The position numbers were made by a program, and so were the translations under genes. The notes beneath the pieces were generated by a model, which was not told the origin of the DNA, searched no databases, and saw only the letters and a program-made list of their open reading frames with translations. A DNA stretch of 64,000 nt, from contig NC_015125.1 in assembly GCF_000202635.1 (NCBI RefSeq), positions 2,170,001 to 2,234,000 on the forward strand, written 5' to 3'. The DNA is from Microbacterium testaceum StLB037 (GTDB lineage: Bacteria > Actinomycetota > Actinomycetes > Actinomycetales > Microbacteriaceae). Numbering within the stretch: the first letter of the stretch is position 1; each line of letters opens with the position of its first letter. Of this stretch, positions 44,461 through 53,177 are shown one piece after another.

Positions 44461-45662
44461 CGCGAGGTCCTTTCGTCGCGGGATGTCTCAGTGTCGGTGT
44501 CGACGTCGACCCACACGCTGTCCGCGTCGGAGCTGCGGGCGACGGCGTCGAGCACGCGCTGCACGTGCAGGCCGTCCGCGAACGACGGCCGCGGGTCGGC
44601 GCCTTCGGCGATCGCCTCCACGAAATCCTTCGCCTGGTGCGAGAAGCCGTGCTCGTAGCCGAGCATGTGTCCGGTGGGCCACCAGGCGCCGGCGTAGGGG
44701 TGTCCGGGTTCGGTGACGAGGATGCGACGGAAGCCCTGCTCGGTCTCGGGAGCGGTGGCGTCGTAGACCTCGAGCTCGTTCATCCGCTCGAGATCGAACG
44801 CGAGGGCCCCGAGGGAGCCCGAGACCTCGATACGGAGGGCGTTCTTGCGGCCCGTGCGGAAGCGGGTCGCTTCGAACGAGGCGAGGGCTCCCGACTCGAG
44901 CCGTCCGGTGAACAGGGCGACGTCATCGACCGTGACCGGGCCGCGCTCGGTCCCGGCCGACCCCGAGAGGCCGGACGAGGATGCCAGGACCGGTCGCTCC
45001 GCGACGATCGTCTCGAGCACGCCCGACACCCGCGCGAGGCGCTGCCCGGTGATGAACTCGGTGAGGTCGACCGCGTGCGCACCGATGTCTCCGAGCGACC
45101 CGGAGCCGGCGCGGTCCCGGTCGAGGCGCCAGGTGAGCGGCGCCTCGGCGTCGCTCAGCCAGTCCTGCAGGTACTCGGCGCGCACCTGGCGGATCTCCCC
45201 GAGGCGGCCCGAGCGCACGAGGTCACGGGCGAAGGTCGCGGCCGGGACCCGACGGTACGTGAATCCGACCATCGACCGGATGCCACGGGTCCGAGCCTCT
45301 TCCGCCGCCGCGGTCATGCGCTCCGCTTCGTCGACGGCGTTGGCGAGGGGCTTCTCGCAGAGGACGTGCTTGCCGGCCGCGAGCGCGGCGAGGGCGATCT
45401 CGGCGTGCGAGTCGCCGGGGGTGACGATGTCGACGACGTCGATGTCGTCGCGCGTGATGGCCTCGCGCCAGTCGGTGGAGGTGTCGGCCCAGCCCCAGGT
45501 CTCCGCGGCGGCGCGGGTGCGGTCGGCGTCGCGACCGACGAGCACGCTCATCTCGGGGGAGAGGGGGAGGTCGAAGAAGCGGGGCGCGACGCGCCAGCCC
45601 TGGGAGTGGGCGGCGCCCATGAAGCCGGCGCCGATCATGGCGATGCGGAGAGGGGCGGTCAC
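44457..45662 (-). CDS. Gfo/Idh/MocA family NAD(P)-dependent sugar dehydrogenase
   Basis: This 401-residue oxidoreductase starts at GTG 45662 with AAAGGCGA upstream. The Rossmann motif is [15 protein letters not shown] near the N-terminus. [12 protein letters not shown] contains the conserved catalytic Lys of the EKP motif, and [13 protein letters not shown] the downstream His/Asp pair. The C-terminal beta-sheet dimerisation domain is complete. Members oxidise sugars, inositols or reduce keto-sugars. Coupled translation with the isomerase and linkage to the ribose-type transporter suggest catabolism of the sugar or cyclitol brought in by that transporter. Confidence 0.93.
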   Translation of the reverse strand: MTAPLRIAMIGAGFMGAAHSQGWRVAPRFFDLPLSPEMSVLVGRDADRTRAAAETWGWADTSTDWREAITRDDIDVVDIVTPGDSHAEIALAALAAGKHVLCEKPLANAVDEAERMTAAAEEARTRGIRSMVGFTYRRVPAATFARDLVRSGRLGEIRQVRAEYLQDWLSDAEAPLTWRLDRDRAGSGSLGDIGAHAVDLTEFITGQRLARVSGVLETIVAERPVLASSSGLSGSAGTERGPVTVDDVALFTGRLESGALASFEATRFRTGRKNALRIEVSGSLGALAFDLERMNELEVYDATAPETEQGFRRILVTEPGHPYAGAWWPTGHMLGYEHGFSHQAKDFVEAIAEGADPRPSFADGLHVQRVLDAVARSSDADSVWVDVDTDTETSRDERTSR

Positions 45663-45723
45663 GGGGTCGCCTTTCTGTCGGGGAGGGGAGGGGGCGCCCA
45701 CCGCGGTGGACGCCCCCGGGTGC

Positions 45724-46773
45724 TCAGGACTCGAACGCCAGGTCGATGTACGAGGAGACGTTGTCCTTCGTCACGACCGGTGCATCCAGAACGATACGGT
45801 TCGGGACGCTCGGGGTGATGAGGTCGCCCGCGGTCTTCTTCTGCGCGATCAGGCGGGCCAGCGCGATGCCGTCCGCAGCCTGGGTCGAGGGGTAGATCAC
45901 CGTCGCCTGCAGCGGGGTGTCTCCGGCCTGGATCGCCTCCATGGCGTTCTTGCTGCCCGCGCCGCCGACCATGAAGAACTCGTCGCGTCCCGCGGCCGTG
46001 ATCGCGGCGAGCACGCCGATGCCCTGGTCGTCGTCGTGGTTCCAGATGGCGTCGATCTTCGGGTTGGCCGAGAGCAGCTGGGAGGTGGATGCCTCGCCGC
46101 CCTGGACCGTGAAGTCGGCGGCGACGCGCGGGCCGACCTCGAGACCGCAGTCCGACAGCGCGTCCTTGAAGCCGGCCGAGCGGTCCTGCGTGAGCGGGAG
46201 CGAGTCGATGCCGGCGATCTCGGCGACGACCGCGTCGCTCTGTCCGCTCAGCTGCTCGCAGATGTACGTACCGGCGCTGACGCCCATGCCGTAGTTGTCG
46301 CCGAGCACGGTCGTGCGGGCGGCGAAGGGGCTCGAGAACTCGCGGTCGACGTTGATGACCGGGATGCCGGCCTCCATGGCGCGCGTGGCGACCTCGGTGA
46401 GCGCCGCCCCGTCGCTGGGGAGGAGCACGATGGCATCCACCTTGTTGTTGATGAAGGTCTCCACCGCGGCGATCTGCGCGTTGACGTCGTTGGTGCCCTC
46501 GGCGACCTGGAGGTCGACGTCGGGGAAGCTCTCCGCGGCGGCGAGCGCACCGGAGTTGATGGCACCGAGCCAGCCGTGGTCGGCGGCGGGGCCGGAGAAG
46601 CCGATGGTGACCGTATCGCCCGTCGCGGCGTTCTCCTCGGTCGTGGTGCCCTGGTCGACGATGTTCTCGGCCTCGCTGCTCGAGCCGGTGCAGCCGGTGA
46701 GCAGACCGAGGGCGGCGAGGGCGGCCACGCCGGTCAGGACGAGTCGCGAGCGAGAGGCTGTGCGTGCGTGCAT
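45724..46773 (-). CDS. Sugar ABC transporter substrate-binding lipoprotein (RbsB-like)
   Basis: This 349-residue Peripla_BP_4 family binding protein starts at ATG 46773 with AAGGAGG seven bases upstream, one of the strongest sites in the window. The lipobox is LLTGC with Cys about 28. TIGFSGPAADHGWLGAINSGA opens the fold, and PVINVDREFSSPF and NHDDDQGIGVLAA line the ligand cleft. It is divergent from the matching ATPase and permease genes, with 265 bases between. It leads the operon with the dehydrogenase and isomerase. Confidence 0.93.
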   Translation of the reverse strand: MHARTASRSRLVLTGVAALAALGLLTGCTGSSSEAENIVDQGTTTEENAATGDTVTIGFSGPAADHGWLGAINSGALAAAESFPDVDLQVAEGTNDVNAQIAAVETFINNKVDAIVLLPSDGAALTEVATRAMEAGIPVINVDREFSSPFAARTTVLGDNYGMGVSAGTYICEQLSGQSDAVVAEIAGIDSLPLTQDRSAGFKDALSDCGLEVGPRVAADFTVQGGEASTSQLLSANPKIDAIWNHDDDQGIGVLAAITAAGRDEFFMVGGAGSKNAMEAIQAGDTPLQATVIYPSTQAADGIALARLIAQKKTAGDLITPSVPNRIVLDAPVVTKDNVSSYIDLAFES

Positions 46774-47038
46774 GTTCTTCCTCCTTGAATGTGATGCAGC
46801 GGGTGTCGGCGCGGCCCGGGGCATTCCTGCGAGGAGGGTCGGCGTTGACGCGGCTCACGCTAACAGAAGCGTCAGAAACACCATCAGCTTTTGCAGGTTT
46901 ATCGGCATAAGTGCACTACTGGCTTCTGTACTGGGTTTTTCTGCGGATGCCAGTGCTCCCGCGGGCCGTCCTCCTCGCGCCTCAGGACGGCGTGCGGCGA
47001 GGGTCGCGGTCAAAAATCACGCATGTTAGGTTCGCCGC
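46774..47038. promoter_or_regulatory. Divergent control region with inverted ACAGAAGC/GCTTCTGT sites
   Basis: This 265-base region between the binding-protein and ATPase genes is AT-rich at 46860-46945. An 8-bp inverted pair, ACAGAAGC (46863-46870) and GCTTCTGT (46922-46929), flanks it, each with a second CAGAAA or TTTCTG half nearby. These may be operators for the ROK regulator encoded at 49732. TAGGTT (47027-47032) with six bases to GTG 47039 is the -10 of a leaderless ATPase transcript. Confidence 0.5.
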
Positions 47039-48559
47039 GTGATCAAAGATGACCATGTTCCGTCATTACTCGACGTCCGAGGAGTGACGAAGGCCTTCTC
47101 CGGCGTCCAGGCCCTGCGCGGGGTCGATCTCGACCTCCGTGCGGGCGAGGTGCACTGCGTCCTCGGCCAGAACGGCGCCGGTAAGTCGACGTTGATCAAG
47201 ACGCTCGCGGGCGTGCACCGTCCCGACGCCGGCGAGATCGTCTGGCTCGGGGAGACCGTCGAGATCGCCGATCCCGACGCCGCCATCGAACTCGGGATCG
47301 CGACGATGTACCAGGAGCTCGATGTCGTCGACGGGCTGACGATCGCGGAGAACATCTTCCTCGGGCACGAGCTCTCGCGCGGAGGGTTCACGCAGCGCGG
47401 CGAGGCGGCGCGCCGGACGACCGAGCTGCTGCGCCGCCTGGGGCACGCGAACCTGCCCCCGCACACCGAGGTCGGCACCCTGAGCGCCGCGAACAAGCAG
47501 ATCGTCAGCATGGCGCGCGCCCTGTCGCACGACATCAAGCTCATCATCATGGACGAGCCCTCGGCGGTGCTCGACACCGAAGAGGTGAAGAACCTGTTCG
47601 CCGTGGTCCGCGAGCTCACGGCGGCGGGCATCGCCGTGGTCTACATCACGCACCGTCTCGAGGAGATCCGCGAGATCGGCGACCGCATCACGGTCCTGAA
47701 GGACGGACGGACGACCGCTGTCGGACTCCCGGTCGCCGACACCCCGACCGCCGAGCTCATCCGCCTGATGACCGGACGCGACATCGCCAACGTCTTCCCG
47801 GAACGGATGCCGGTCGAGCCCGACGCCCCCGTCGTCCTCGACGTGCAGGGCCTCGGGCTGGCCGGCGTCTTCGCGGACGTGTCGTTCACCGTCCGCGCGG
47901 GGGAGGTGGTCGGGCTCGCGGGGCTCGTCGGCTCGGGCCGCTCGGAGATCCTCGAGACGGTCTACGGCGCGCGCAAGGCGAGCGAGGGGACGGTGCGCGT
48001 GCGCGACCGGACCCTCCCGCGCGGATCGGTGCACGCGGCCGTCCGCGCCGGCGTCGGGCTCTCTCCCGAGGAACGCAAGAGCCAGGGACTCGTGCTCGAC
48101 GAGCCGATCTTCGTCAACATCGCCCTCGCGTCGATGACGCGCTTCGCCAAGGGCGGCTTCCTCGACGACCGCGCCGCGCGCCGCGTGGCGCGCGAGCAGA
48201 TCGACGCGTTCGAGCTGCGGCCCGCCGACCCGGATCGTCCCGCGCGCACGCTGTCGGGCGGCAATCAGCAGAAGATCCTCCTCGCGCGCTGGCTCGTGCA
48301 CGGCACGACCGTGCTGCTGCTCGACGAACCCACGCGCGGCGTCGACGTCGGCGCGCGCGCCGAGATCTACGCCCTCATCCGCGACCTCGCCGCCGCGGGC
48401 AACGCGGTGGTCATCGTCTCGAGCGAGATCGAAGAAGTCCTCGGTCTCGCCGACACCGTCCTCGTCGTCGCCGACGGCCGCATCCTGCGCACCCTTCCCG
48501 CGCACCAGATCGACGAGCACGGTGTGCTCGACCTCGTCATGAAAGGAACAGCCGCGTGA
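47039..48559 (+). CDS. Sugar ABC transporter ATPase, RbsA/MglA type (two NBDs)
   Basis: This 506-residue double ATPase is for a CUT2 sugar importer. NBD1 has Walker A GQNGAGKST and signature LSAANKQ with Walker B LIIMDEPSAVLD. NBD2 has a degenerate Walker A GLVGSGRSE, signature LSGGNQQK and LLLDEPTRGVD, as in RbsA and MglA. The GTG start at 47039 is leaderless (TAGGTT six bases upstream). It is coupled to the permease by a GTGA overlap. Confidence 0.95.
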   Translation: MIKDDHVPSLLDVRGVTKAFSGVQALRGVDLDLRAGEVHCVLGQNGAGKSTLIKTLAGVHRPDAGEIVWLGETVEIADPDAAIELGIATMYQELDVVDGLTIAENIFLGHELSRGGFTQRGEAARRTTELLRRLGHANLPPHTEVGTLSAANKQIVSMARALSHDIKLIIMDEPSAVLDTEEVKNLFAVVRELTAAGIAVVYITHRLEEIREIGDRITVLKDGRTTAVGLPVADTPTAELIRLMTGRDIANVFPERMPVEPDAPVVLDVQGLGLAGVFADVSFTVRAGEVVGLAGLVGSGRSEILETVYGARKASEGTVRVRDRTLPRGSVHAAVRAGVGLSPEERKSQGLVLDEPIFVNIALASMTRFAKGGFLDDRAARRVAREQIDAFELRPADPDRPARTLSGGNQQKILLARWLVHGTTVLLLDEPTRGVDVGARAEIYALIRDLAAAGNAVVIVSSEIEEVLGLADTVLVVADGRILRTLPAHQIDEHGVLDLVMKGTAA

Positions 48560-49608
48560 GCGAGCCGACCACCCCGACCCGTGCCCGCACGGCTCCCGCC
48601 GAGGCCGGCATCCCGCCGGCCTCCCCCTCCGCGGCGTCCCCGCTGCGGGCGTTCTTCGCCGGCTCCGCCGGCCGCAACATCGGCCTCGTCATCGCGTTGC
48701 TGGTGATGTTCGTCGTGGGGGCGATCACCGCCCCGGGAACCTTCCTCACCCTCGACAACGTCTTCGTCATCCTCCGCCAGGCCTCGATCGTGGGGGTGAT
48801 CGCCGTCGCGATGACCCTCGTGATCATCGCGGGCGGCATCGACCTCTCGGTCGGCTCGGTCACCGGTCTCGCGTCGGTCGTCGGCACGCTCGCGGTGGTG
48901 CAGGACCTCGCGGACTCGATGCACTGGATCGTCTTCGTGCTCCTCGCCCTCGCGGTGGGCGCGGTCGCGGGTCTCATCAACGGCGTGGTGATCGCCTACG
49001 GCAACGTGGTGGCGTTCATGGCCACGCTCGCGATGCTCGTCGGAGCGCGCGGTCTGGCCGAGATCCTCGCCGAGCGGCGCACCCTCGTCGTCCAGGACCG
49101 CGGCTTCATCACCTTCATGAACGCCAACATCCTGGGCGTGAACATGCTCATCTGGATCTTCCTCATCGTCGCGGTTCTCGGTTGGGTGCTGCTGAACCGC
49201 ACGACCTTCGGTCGTCGCACCGTTGCGATCGGCGGCAACCGCGAGGCCGCGCGTCTCGCCGGCATCGACGTCCGGCGGCACGTCATGTGGCTCTACGTGC
49301 TGGTGGGGCTGGCATCCGGTATCGCGGGGGTCATGTTCCTCGGCCGCACGACGGCCGGCAGCTCCACGAACGGTCAGTTGCTCGAGCTCGACGTGATCGC
49401 GGCGGTCGTCGTCGGCGGAACGCTCCTCGTGGGTGGGCGGGGAACGATCACGGGCACGGTGTTCGGCGTGCTGATCTTCGCGACGCTGACCAACGTCTTC
49501 GTCCAGAACAACCTGTCGTCGTCGGTCCAGGCCGTGGCGAAGGGCGTGATCATCGTCGTCGCGGTGCTGCTGCAGCAGCGATTCTCCCGACAGCCCGGGC
49601 GACGATGA
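48556..49608 (+). CDS. Sugar ABC transporter permease, RbsC type
   Basis: This 350-residue CUT2 permease has a Pro/Ala-rich N-terminal tail of about 35 residues, then eight to ten hydrophobic segments. Motifs ITAPGTFLTLDNVFVILRQASIVG and AGGIDLSVGSVTGL near the N-terminus, and VVVGGTLLVGGRGTITGTVFG near the C-terminus, are hallmarks of RbsC/AraH-type permeases. GAAAGGAAC lies before the GTG start, which overlaps the ATPase stop. A ROK regulator follows after 123 bases. Confidence 0.95.
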   Translation: MSEPTTPTRARTAPAEAGIPPASPSAASPLRAFFAGSAGRNIGLVIALLVMFVVGAITAPGTFLTLDNVFVILRQASIVGVIAVAMTLVIIAGGIDLSVGSVTGLASVVGTLAVVQDLADSMHWIVFVLLALAVGAVAGLINGVVIAYGNVVAFMATLAMLVGARGLAEILAERRTLVVQDRGFITFMNANILGVNMLIWIFLIVAVLGWVLLNRTTFGRRTVAIGGNREAARLAGIDVRRHVMWLYVLVGLASGIAGVMFLGRTTAGSSTNGQLLELDVIAAVVVGGTLLVGGRGTITGTVFGVLIFATLTNVFVQNNLSSSVQAVAKGVIIVVAVLLQQRFSRQPGRR

Positions 49609-49731
49609 GGTGGGGGCGGCTGGTGCGCACCGCGTCGGTCGCCCCGTTCCGGGTCGGGTGCGCGCCGGGTGCGAGACTCTTCGTTTCCCGGCGTGACGGC
49701 TCGACCCATCCAGCGGTGATGTACTGAGGGC

Positions 49732-50922
49732 GTGAAGAGGATGACCACCGAGTCCCCGCAGGTCGCGAGCGGCGTCAGCGAGCTGTTCCAGCTGCTGCGC
49801 GACGGCGTGCCGCGCACGCGGGCGGAGCTGGCGAAGTCCACCGGGCTCGCGCGCTCGACCGTCGCCGTCCGCGTCGACGAGCTCATGCGGATGGGCCTCA
49901 TCACCCCGGTCGCCGACGCGGTGTCGACCGGGGGCCGGCCGCCGTCGCAGTTCGCGATCAACCCGGCGGCGAAGGTCGTGGTCGCGGTCGACATCGGAGC
50001 CTCGCACGCGACGGTCGCGATCGCCGACCTCTCGGGCACGATCCTGCTCGAGAAGAGCGGGGCGCTCGACATCGCGCTCGGCCCCGAACCGGTGCTGAGC
50101 TGGGTCGTCGACGGAGCGCACGAGCTGCTCGAGAGCGCGGGGCGCTCGCCGCGCGACGTCGCCGCGATGGGCATCGGCGTGCCGGGTCCGGTCGAGCACT
50201 CCACCGGTCTCCCGGTCAATCCGCCGATCATGCCCGGCTGGGATCGGTTCGACATCCCCGGGTGGATCGCCGGGCACCTCCCCGTGCCGGTCCTGGTCGA
50301 CAACGACGTCAATGTCATGGCGCTCGGTGAGCGCAGCGTCGCCTGGCCGGGCGTCGACCACTTCCTCTTCGTCAAGGTCGCGACCGGAATCGGCGCCGGT
50401 CTCATCGCGGGCGGCCAGCTCCAGCGCGGAGCGCAGGGCACCGCCGGCGACATCGGTCACGTGCAATTGGCCCGCGCCTCGGCGGTGGCCTGCCGCTGCG
50501 GAAACCGGGGATGCCTCGAAGCCCTGGCATCCGGTCCCGCTATCGCCCGCGTGCTTCGGGAGGAGGGGATCGACGCGCAGAGCGGCGACGACGTCGTCGA
50601 CCTCGTCAAGCGCGGGAACGTCGACGCGATCCAGGCCGTGCGTCAGGCGGGTCGCGACATCGGCGACGTGCTGACGACGTGCGTGAGCTTCATCAACCCC
50701 TCCGTGATCGCGATCGGCGGCTCGATGGCCCGGGTGGGGGAGCACCTCATCGCGGGAGTGCGCGAGGTCGTGTACACCCGCTCCACGCCGCTCGCGACGG
50801 AGCACCTGTCGATCGTGCCGTCCGTCGCGGCCGAGAAGGCGGGCGTGATCGGGGCGAGCATGCTCGCCGTCGAGCACGTGCTGTCGCCGGAGTCGCTGAC
50901 GACGGGCTTCCTCCCCGCCTGA
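49732..50922 (+). CDS. ROK family transcriptional regulator
   Basis: This 396-residue ROK repressor starts at GTG 49732 with GAGGGC nearby; ATG 49741 is an alternative. The winged helix is near the N-terminus (LLRDGVPRTRAELAKSTGLARSTVAVRVDELMRMGLI). The sugar-kinase-like domain has VAVDIGASHATVAIAD, GIGVPGPVEHSTG, GTAGDIGHVQL and the zinc site CRCGNRGCLEA. It probably controls the adjacent ribose-type transporter and the divergent sugar-oxidation operon. Whether it retains kinase activity is unclear. Confidence 0.92.
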   Translation: MKRMTTESPQVASGVSELFQLLRDGVPRTRAELAKSTGLARSTVAVRVDELMRMGLITPVADAVSTGGRPPSQFAINPAAKVVVAVDIGASHATVAIADLSGTILLEKSGALDIALGPEPVLSWVVDGAHELLESAGRSPRDVAAMGIGVPGPVEHSTGLPVNPPIMPGWDRFDIPGWIAGHLPVPVLVDNDVNVMALGERSVAWPGVDHFLFVKVATGIGAGLIAGGQLQRGAQGTAGDIGHVQLARASAVACRCGNRGCLEALASGPAIARVLREEGIDAQSGDDVVDLVKRGNVDAIQAVRQAGRDIGDVLTTCVSFINPSVIAIGGSMARVGEHLIAGVREVVYTRSTPLATEHLSIVPSVAAEKAGVIGASMLAVEHVLSPESLTTGFLPA

Positions 50923-51243
50923 ACGGCGGCTTCAGCCACCTGGGCGGGAGGTCCCTGAGCTTGTCGAAGGGCCGCCCTGGCCCGCAGGGGTTCCGGTGGC
51001 TTCGACAAGCTCAGCCACCCGAGCGGGAGGTTCCTGACCCGCGCAGGGTCCGGTGCGCAGCCCGCCGGGCGGGAGGCCCCTGAGCTTGTCGAAGGGCCGC
51101 CCTGACCCGCCGGGGTTTCCGGTGGCTTCGACAAGCTCAGCCACCCGCGCGGGAGGTTCCTGACTCGCGCAGGGTCCGGTGCGCAGCCCGCCGGGCGGGA
51201 GGCCCCTCAGCTTGTCGAAGGGCCGCCCCGACCCGCTGCCGAC
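50923..51243. repeat. Tandem repeat (about 125 bp, 2.3 copies) carrying hairpin elements
   Basis: This 321-base gap has no gene. A unit of 125-126 bp is repeated, with GAGCTTGTCGAAGGGCCGCC at 50957, 51082 and (first base changed) 51208. Each full unit contains GAGCTTGTCGAAG and, about 40 bases on, CTTCGACAAGCTCAGCCACC, which pair perfectly over 13 bases. GGAGGTTCCTGAC..CGCGCAGGGTCCGGTGCGCAGCCCGCCGGGCGGGAGG completes the unit. The hairpin core matches the family at 33595-33742. Confidence 0.85.
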
Positions 51244-52152
51244 TCAGCCCGCAGCCTCCGCCGCCCGGCCCGCCACCGCGCGCAGCGCGCGCAACACCCG
51301 CCGCACGGCCGCGTACGCCAGGGCGTCGGGCCTGGCCAGAGCGTCGACGTGCCGCACGAGCGCGAGGTCGGCGAGGGGCTTCAGCACGAGCCCGTCCCCG
51401 GCGAGCGGGCGCGCGGTCGTGCGCGGGAGCACGGCGATCGCCGCCCCCGCCCGCACCACCTCGGCGGTCACCGAGAACTCGTTGATGCGGTGGGCGATGT
51501 CGAGGGGCCGCCCGAGGTGCGCGGCGAGGTGGTCGAGCACACCGGCCAGCGGAAACCCGGAATGAACCGACACCCACCGCTCGTCCGCGAGGTCTTCCGC
51601 CGCGATCCGCTCCCGCATGGCGAGCGGATGCGCCGCGGGCAGAGCGATGTCGAGCGGCTCGGTCAGCAGCGGCGTCGCCACCACGCGGTCCGCGGGCCAG
51701 GGTGCGTCGTGCGAGAGCCGGTGCGCGATCACGAGGTCGTGGTCGGCGGTGAGCCCCGGAAAATCGCTGTGGGCCACGTCGGCATCCGCGAGACGGAGGG
51801 GAGGGGTGCCGTCGAGCTCGCGCAGCAGCGGGCCGAACAGCGCGAGCCCCGCACTGTGGAACGCCGACACCCGCACCGGGCGGTCGTCGCTGTCGAGGAA
51901 CGCCCCGACGGCTTCCCGTGCCGCGGTCAGCGCCTCGTCGACACGCGTACCCGCCGCCGCGAGCGCCTCGCCCGCCGCGGTCAGCGTCAGCACCCGCCCG
52001 CGCCGCACGGTGAGCGGCACGGGGACACGGGCCTGCAGGTGCGCGAGCTGCTGCGACACCGCGGAGGGCGAGATGTGCAGGGCCGCGGCGACGGCGGCGA
52101 CGCTCCCGCGGTCGCCGAGCTCTCGCAGCAGGCGGAGGTGCGCGGCATCCAT
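51244..52152 (-). CDS. LysR family transcriptional regulator
   Basis: This 302-residue regulator has an N-terminal winged helix (LRLLRELGDRGSVAAVAAALHISPSAVSQQLAHLQ) and a LysR effector domain (VRVSAFHSAGLALFGPLLREL; DLVIAHRLSHDAPWP). The ATG at 52152 directly abuts the palindrome TAAGTCCGAACTTA, and TAAGTT lies 7 bases upstream, so a leaderless autoregulated transcript is likely. It is divergent from the EamA transporter, its probable target. Confidence 0.93.
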   Translation of the reverse strand: MDAAHLRLLRELGDRGSVAAVAAALHISPSAVSQQLAHLQARVPVPLTVRRGRVLTLTAAGEALAAAGTRVDEALTAAREAVGAFLDSDDRPVRVSAFHSAGLALFGPLLRELDGTPPLRLADADVAHSDFPGLTADHDLVIAHRLSHDAPWPADRVVATPLLTEPLDIALPAAHPLAMRERIAAEDLADERWVSVHSGFPLAGVLDHLAAHLGRPLDIAHRINEFSVTAEVVRAGAAIAVLPRTTARPLAGDGLVLKPLADLALVRHVDALARPDALAYAAVRRVLRALRAVAGRAAEAAG

Positions 52153-52165
52153 AAGTCCGAACTTA
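52152..52165. promoter_or_regulatory. LysR-type operator in the lysR/eamA intergenic region
   Basis: TAAGT-CCGA-ACTTA is a perfect 5-bp-arm inverted repeat that overlaps the lysR start and a TAAGTT -10 box on the - strand. Its position fits autorepression plus control of the divergent transporter. Confidence 0.5.
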
Positions 52166-52223
52166 CGGGATGCTGAAGCGATCGGTCATTGCTCTTCCGC
52201 GTCGAGGCGGCGACGGTGGACGT

Positions 52224-53168
52224 ATGACCCGCCGCCCACCCGAGATCGTCGTCGACGTGCTCCTCATCGCCGTGGCGGCGGTGTGGGGCGCGAGCTTCCT
52301 CTCCGCGAAGGAGCTGACCGGCGAGGTGGGCGTCGCCCCCGCCGTGGCTCTGCGCTTCCTCGTCGCCGCGTCCGCCCTCGGGGTGATCTGCCTGATCCGG
52401 AGGGAACGGATGCCACGCGGCCGAGGCCTCGCGATCGCCGCGCTCCTCGGCTGTTCGCAGGCGGCGGTGATCGGGCTGGAGACCTGGGGCGTGCACCTGA
52501 CGTCGGCGACGAACGCGGGGCTGCTGATCAGCCTCGCCCTCGTCTTCACCCCGGTGCTGGAGAGCGTCGCCTCGCGCTCGTGGTTGCCACGGTCGTACTT
52601 CGTGGCCGCGGTCGCGGCCGTCGTCGGGGTCGCGCTCCTGGTGTCGGGCGGCGGCTTCCGCCTGCCGACTGCGGGTGACGCCCTGGTCATCGCGGCCGCG
52701 GTCGTGCGCGCGGTGCACGTGACCGCGAGCGGTCACCTCACGCGCGGGCGCCGCGACAGCACCCTGGCGGTCGTGTGCGTGCAGCTCGTCGTGTGCGCGC
52801 TGACGTCGACGGCGGTGGCCGGTGCCGACCTCCCCCTCGCGGTCGGTCGGCTCACGGCATCCGGGTGGCTCGACGTCCTGTTCCTCGGCCTGATGTGTTC
52901 GGTGTTCGCGTTCGTCGTGCAGTTGTGGGCGGTGCGGAGGACCTCCGCGACGCGCGCGAGCATCCTCATGGGCACCGAGCCCGTCTGGGCTCTCGCCGTC
53001 GGCGTGGTGATCGGCGGCGAGGCGCTGGGTCTGCCCGGTCTGGCCGGGGGAGCGCTCATCATCGCGGCGTCGTACGCGGGTCAGGCGATCGAGCGCCGCC
53101 ACCGGCGCGCGCTCGCCGCGCGTGCGACGAGCGGTGAGCCCGTCCTCGCGGTCGCGCCCCCGCCGTAG
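52224..53168 (+). CDS. EamA/DMT family exporter
   Basis: This 314-residue ten-helix transporter has two EamA halves. AAVWGASFLSAKEL in the first helix and SVFAFVVQLWAVRRTSATRASILMGTEPVWA in the ninth region are conserved signatures. The ATG at 52224 is chosen because the sequence before it (from 52170) is arginine-rich and not membrane-like. It is divergent from the LysR gene, which is a common arrangement for metabolite or amino-acid exporters. The substrate is unknown. Confidence 0.92.
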   Translation: MTRRPPEIVVDVLLIAVAAVWGASFLSAKELTGEVGVAPAVALRFLVAASALGVICLIRRERMPRGRGLAIAALLGCSQAAVIGLETWGVHLTSATNAGLLISLALVFTPVLESVASRSWLPRSYFVAAVAAVVGVALLVSGGGFRLPTAGDALVIAAAVVRAVHVTASGHLTRGRRDSTLAVVCVQLVVCALTSTAVAGADLPLAVGRLTASGWLDVLFLGLMCSVFAFVVQLWAVRRTSATRASILMGTEPVWALAVGVVIGGEALGLPGLAGGALIIAASYAGQAIERRHRRALAARATSGEPVLAVAPPP

Positions 53169-53177
53169 GCTGGAAGC

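Noticed and set aside
50942..51240. CRISPR array or coding repeat protein downstream of the ROK gene
   Set aside because: The 125-bp unit with internal hairpins and no spacer diversity is a tandem non-coding repeat; frames through it lack starts with ribosome-binding sites.
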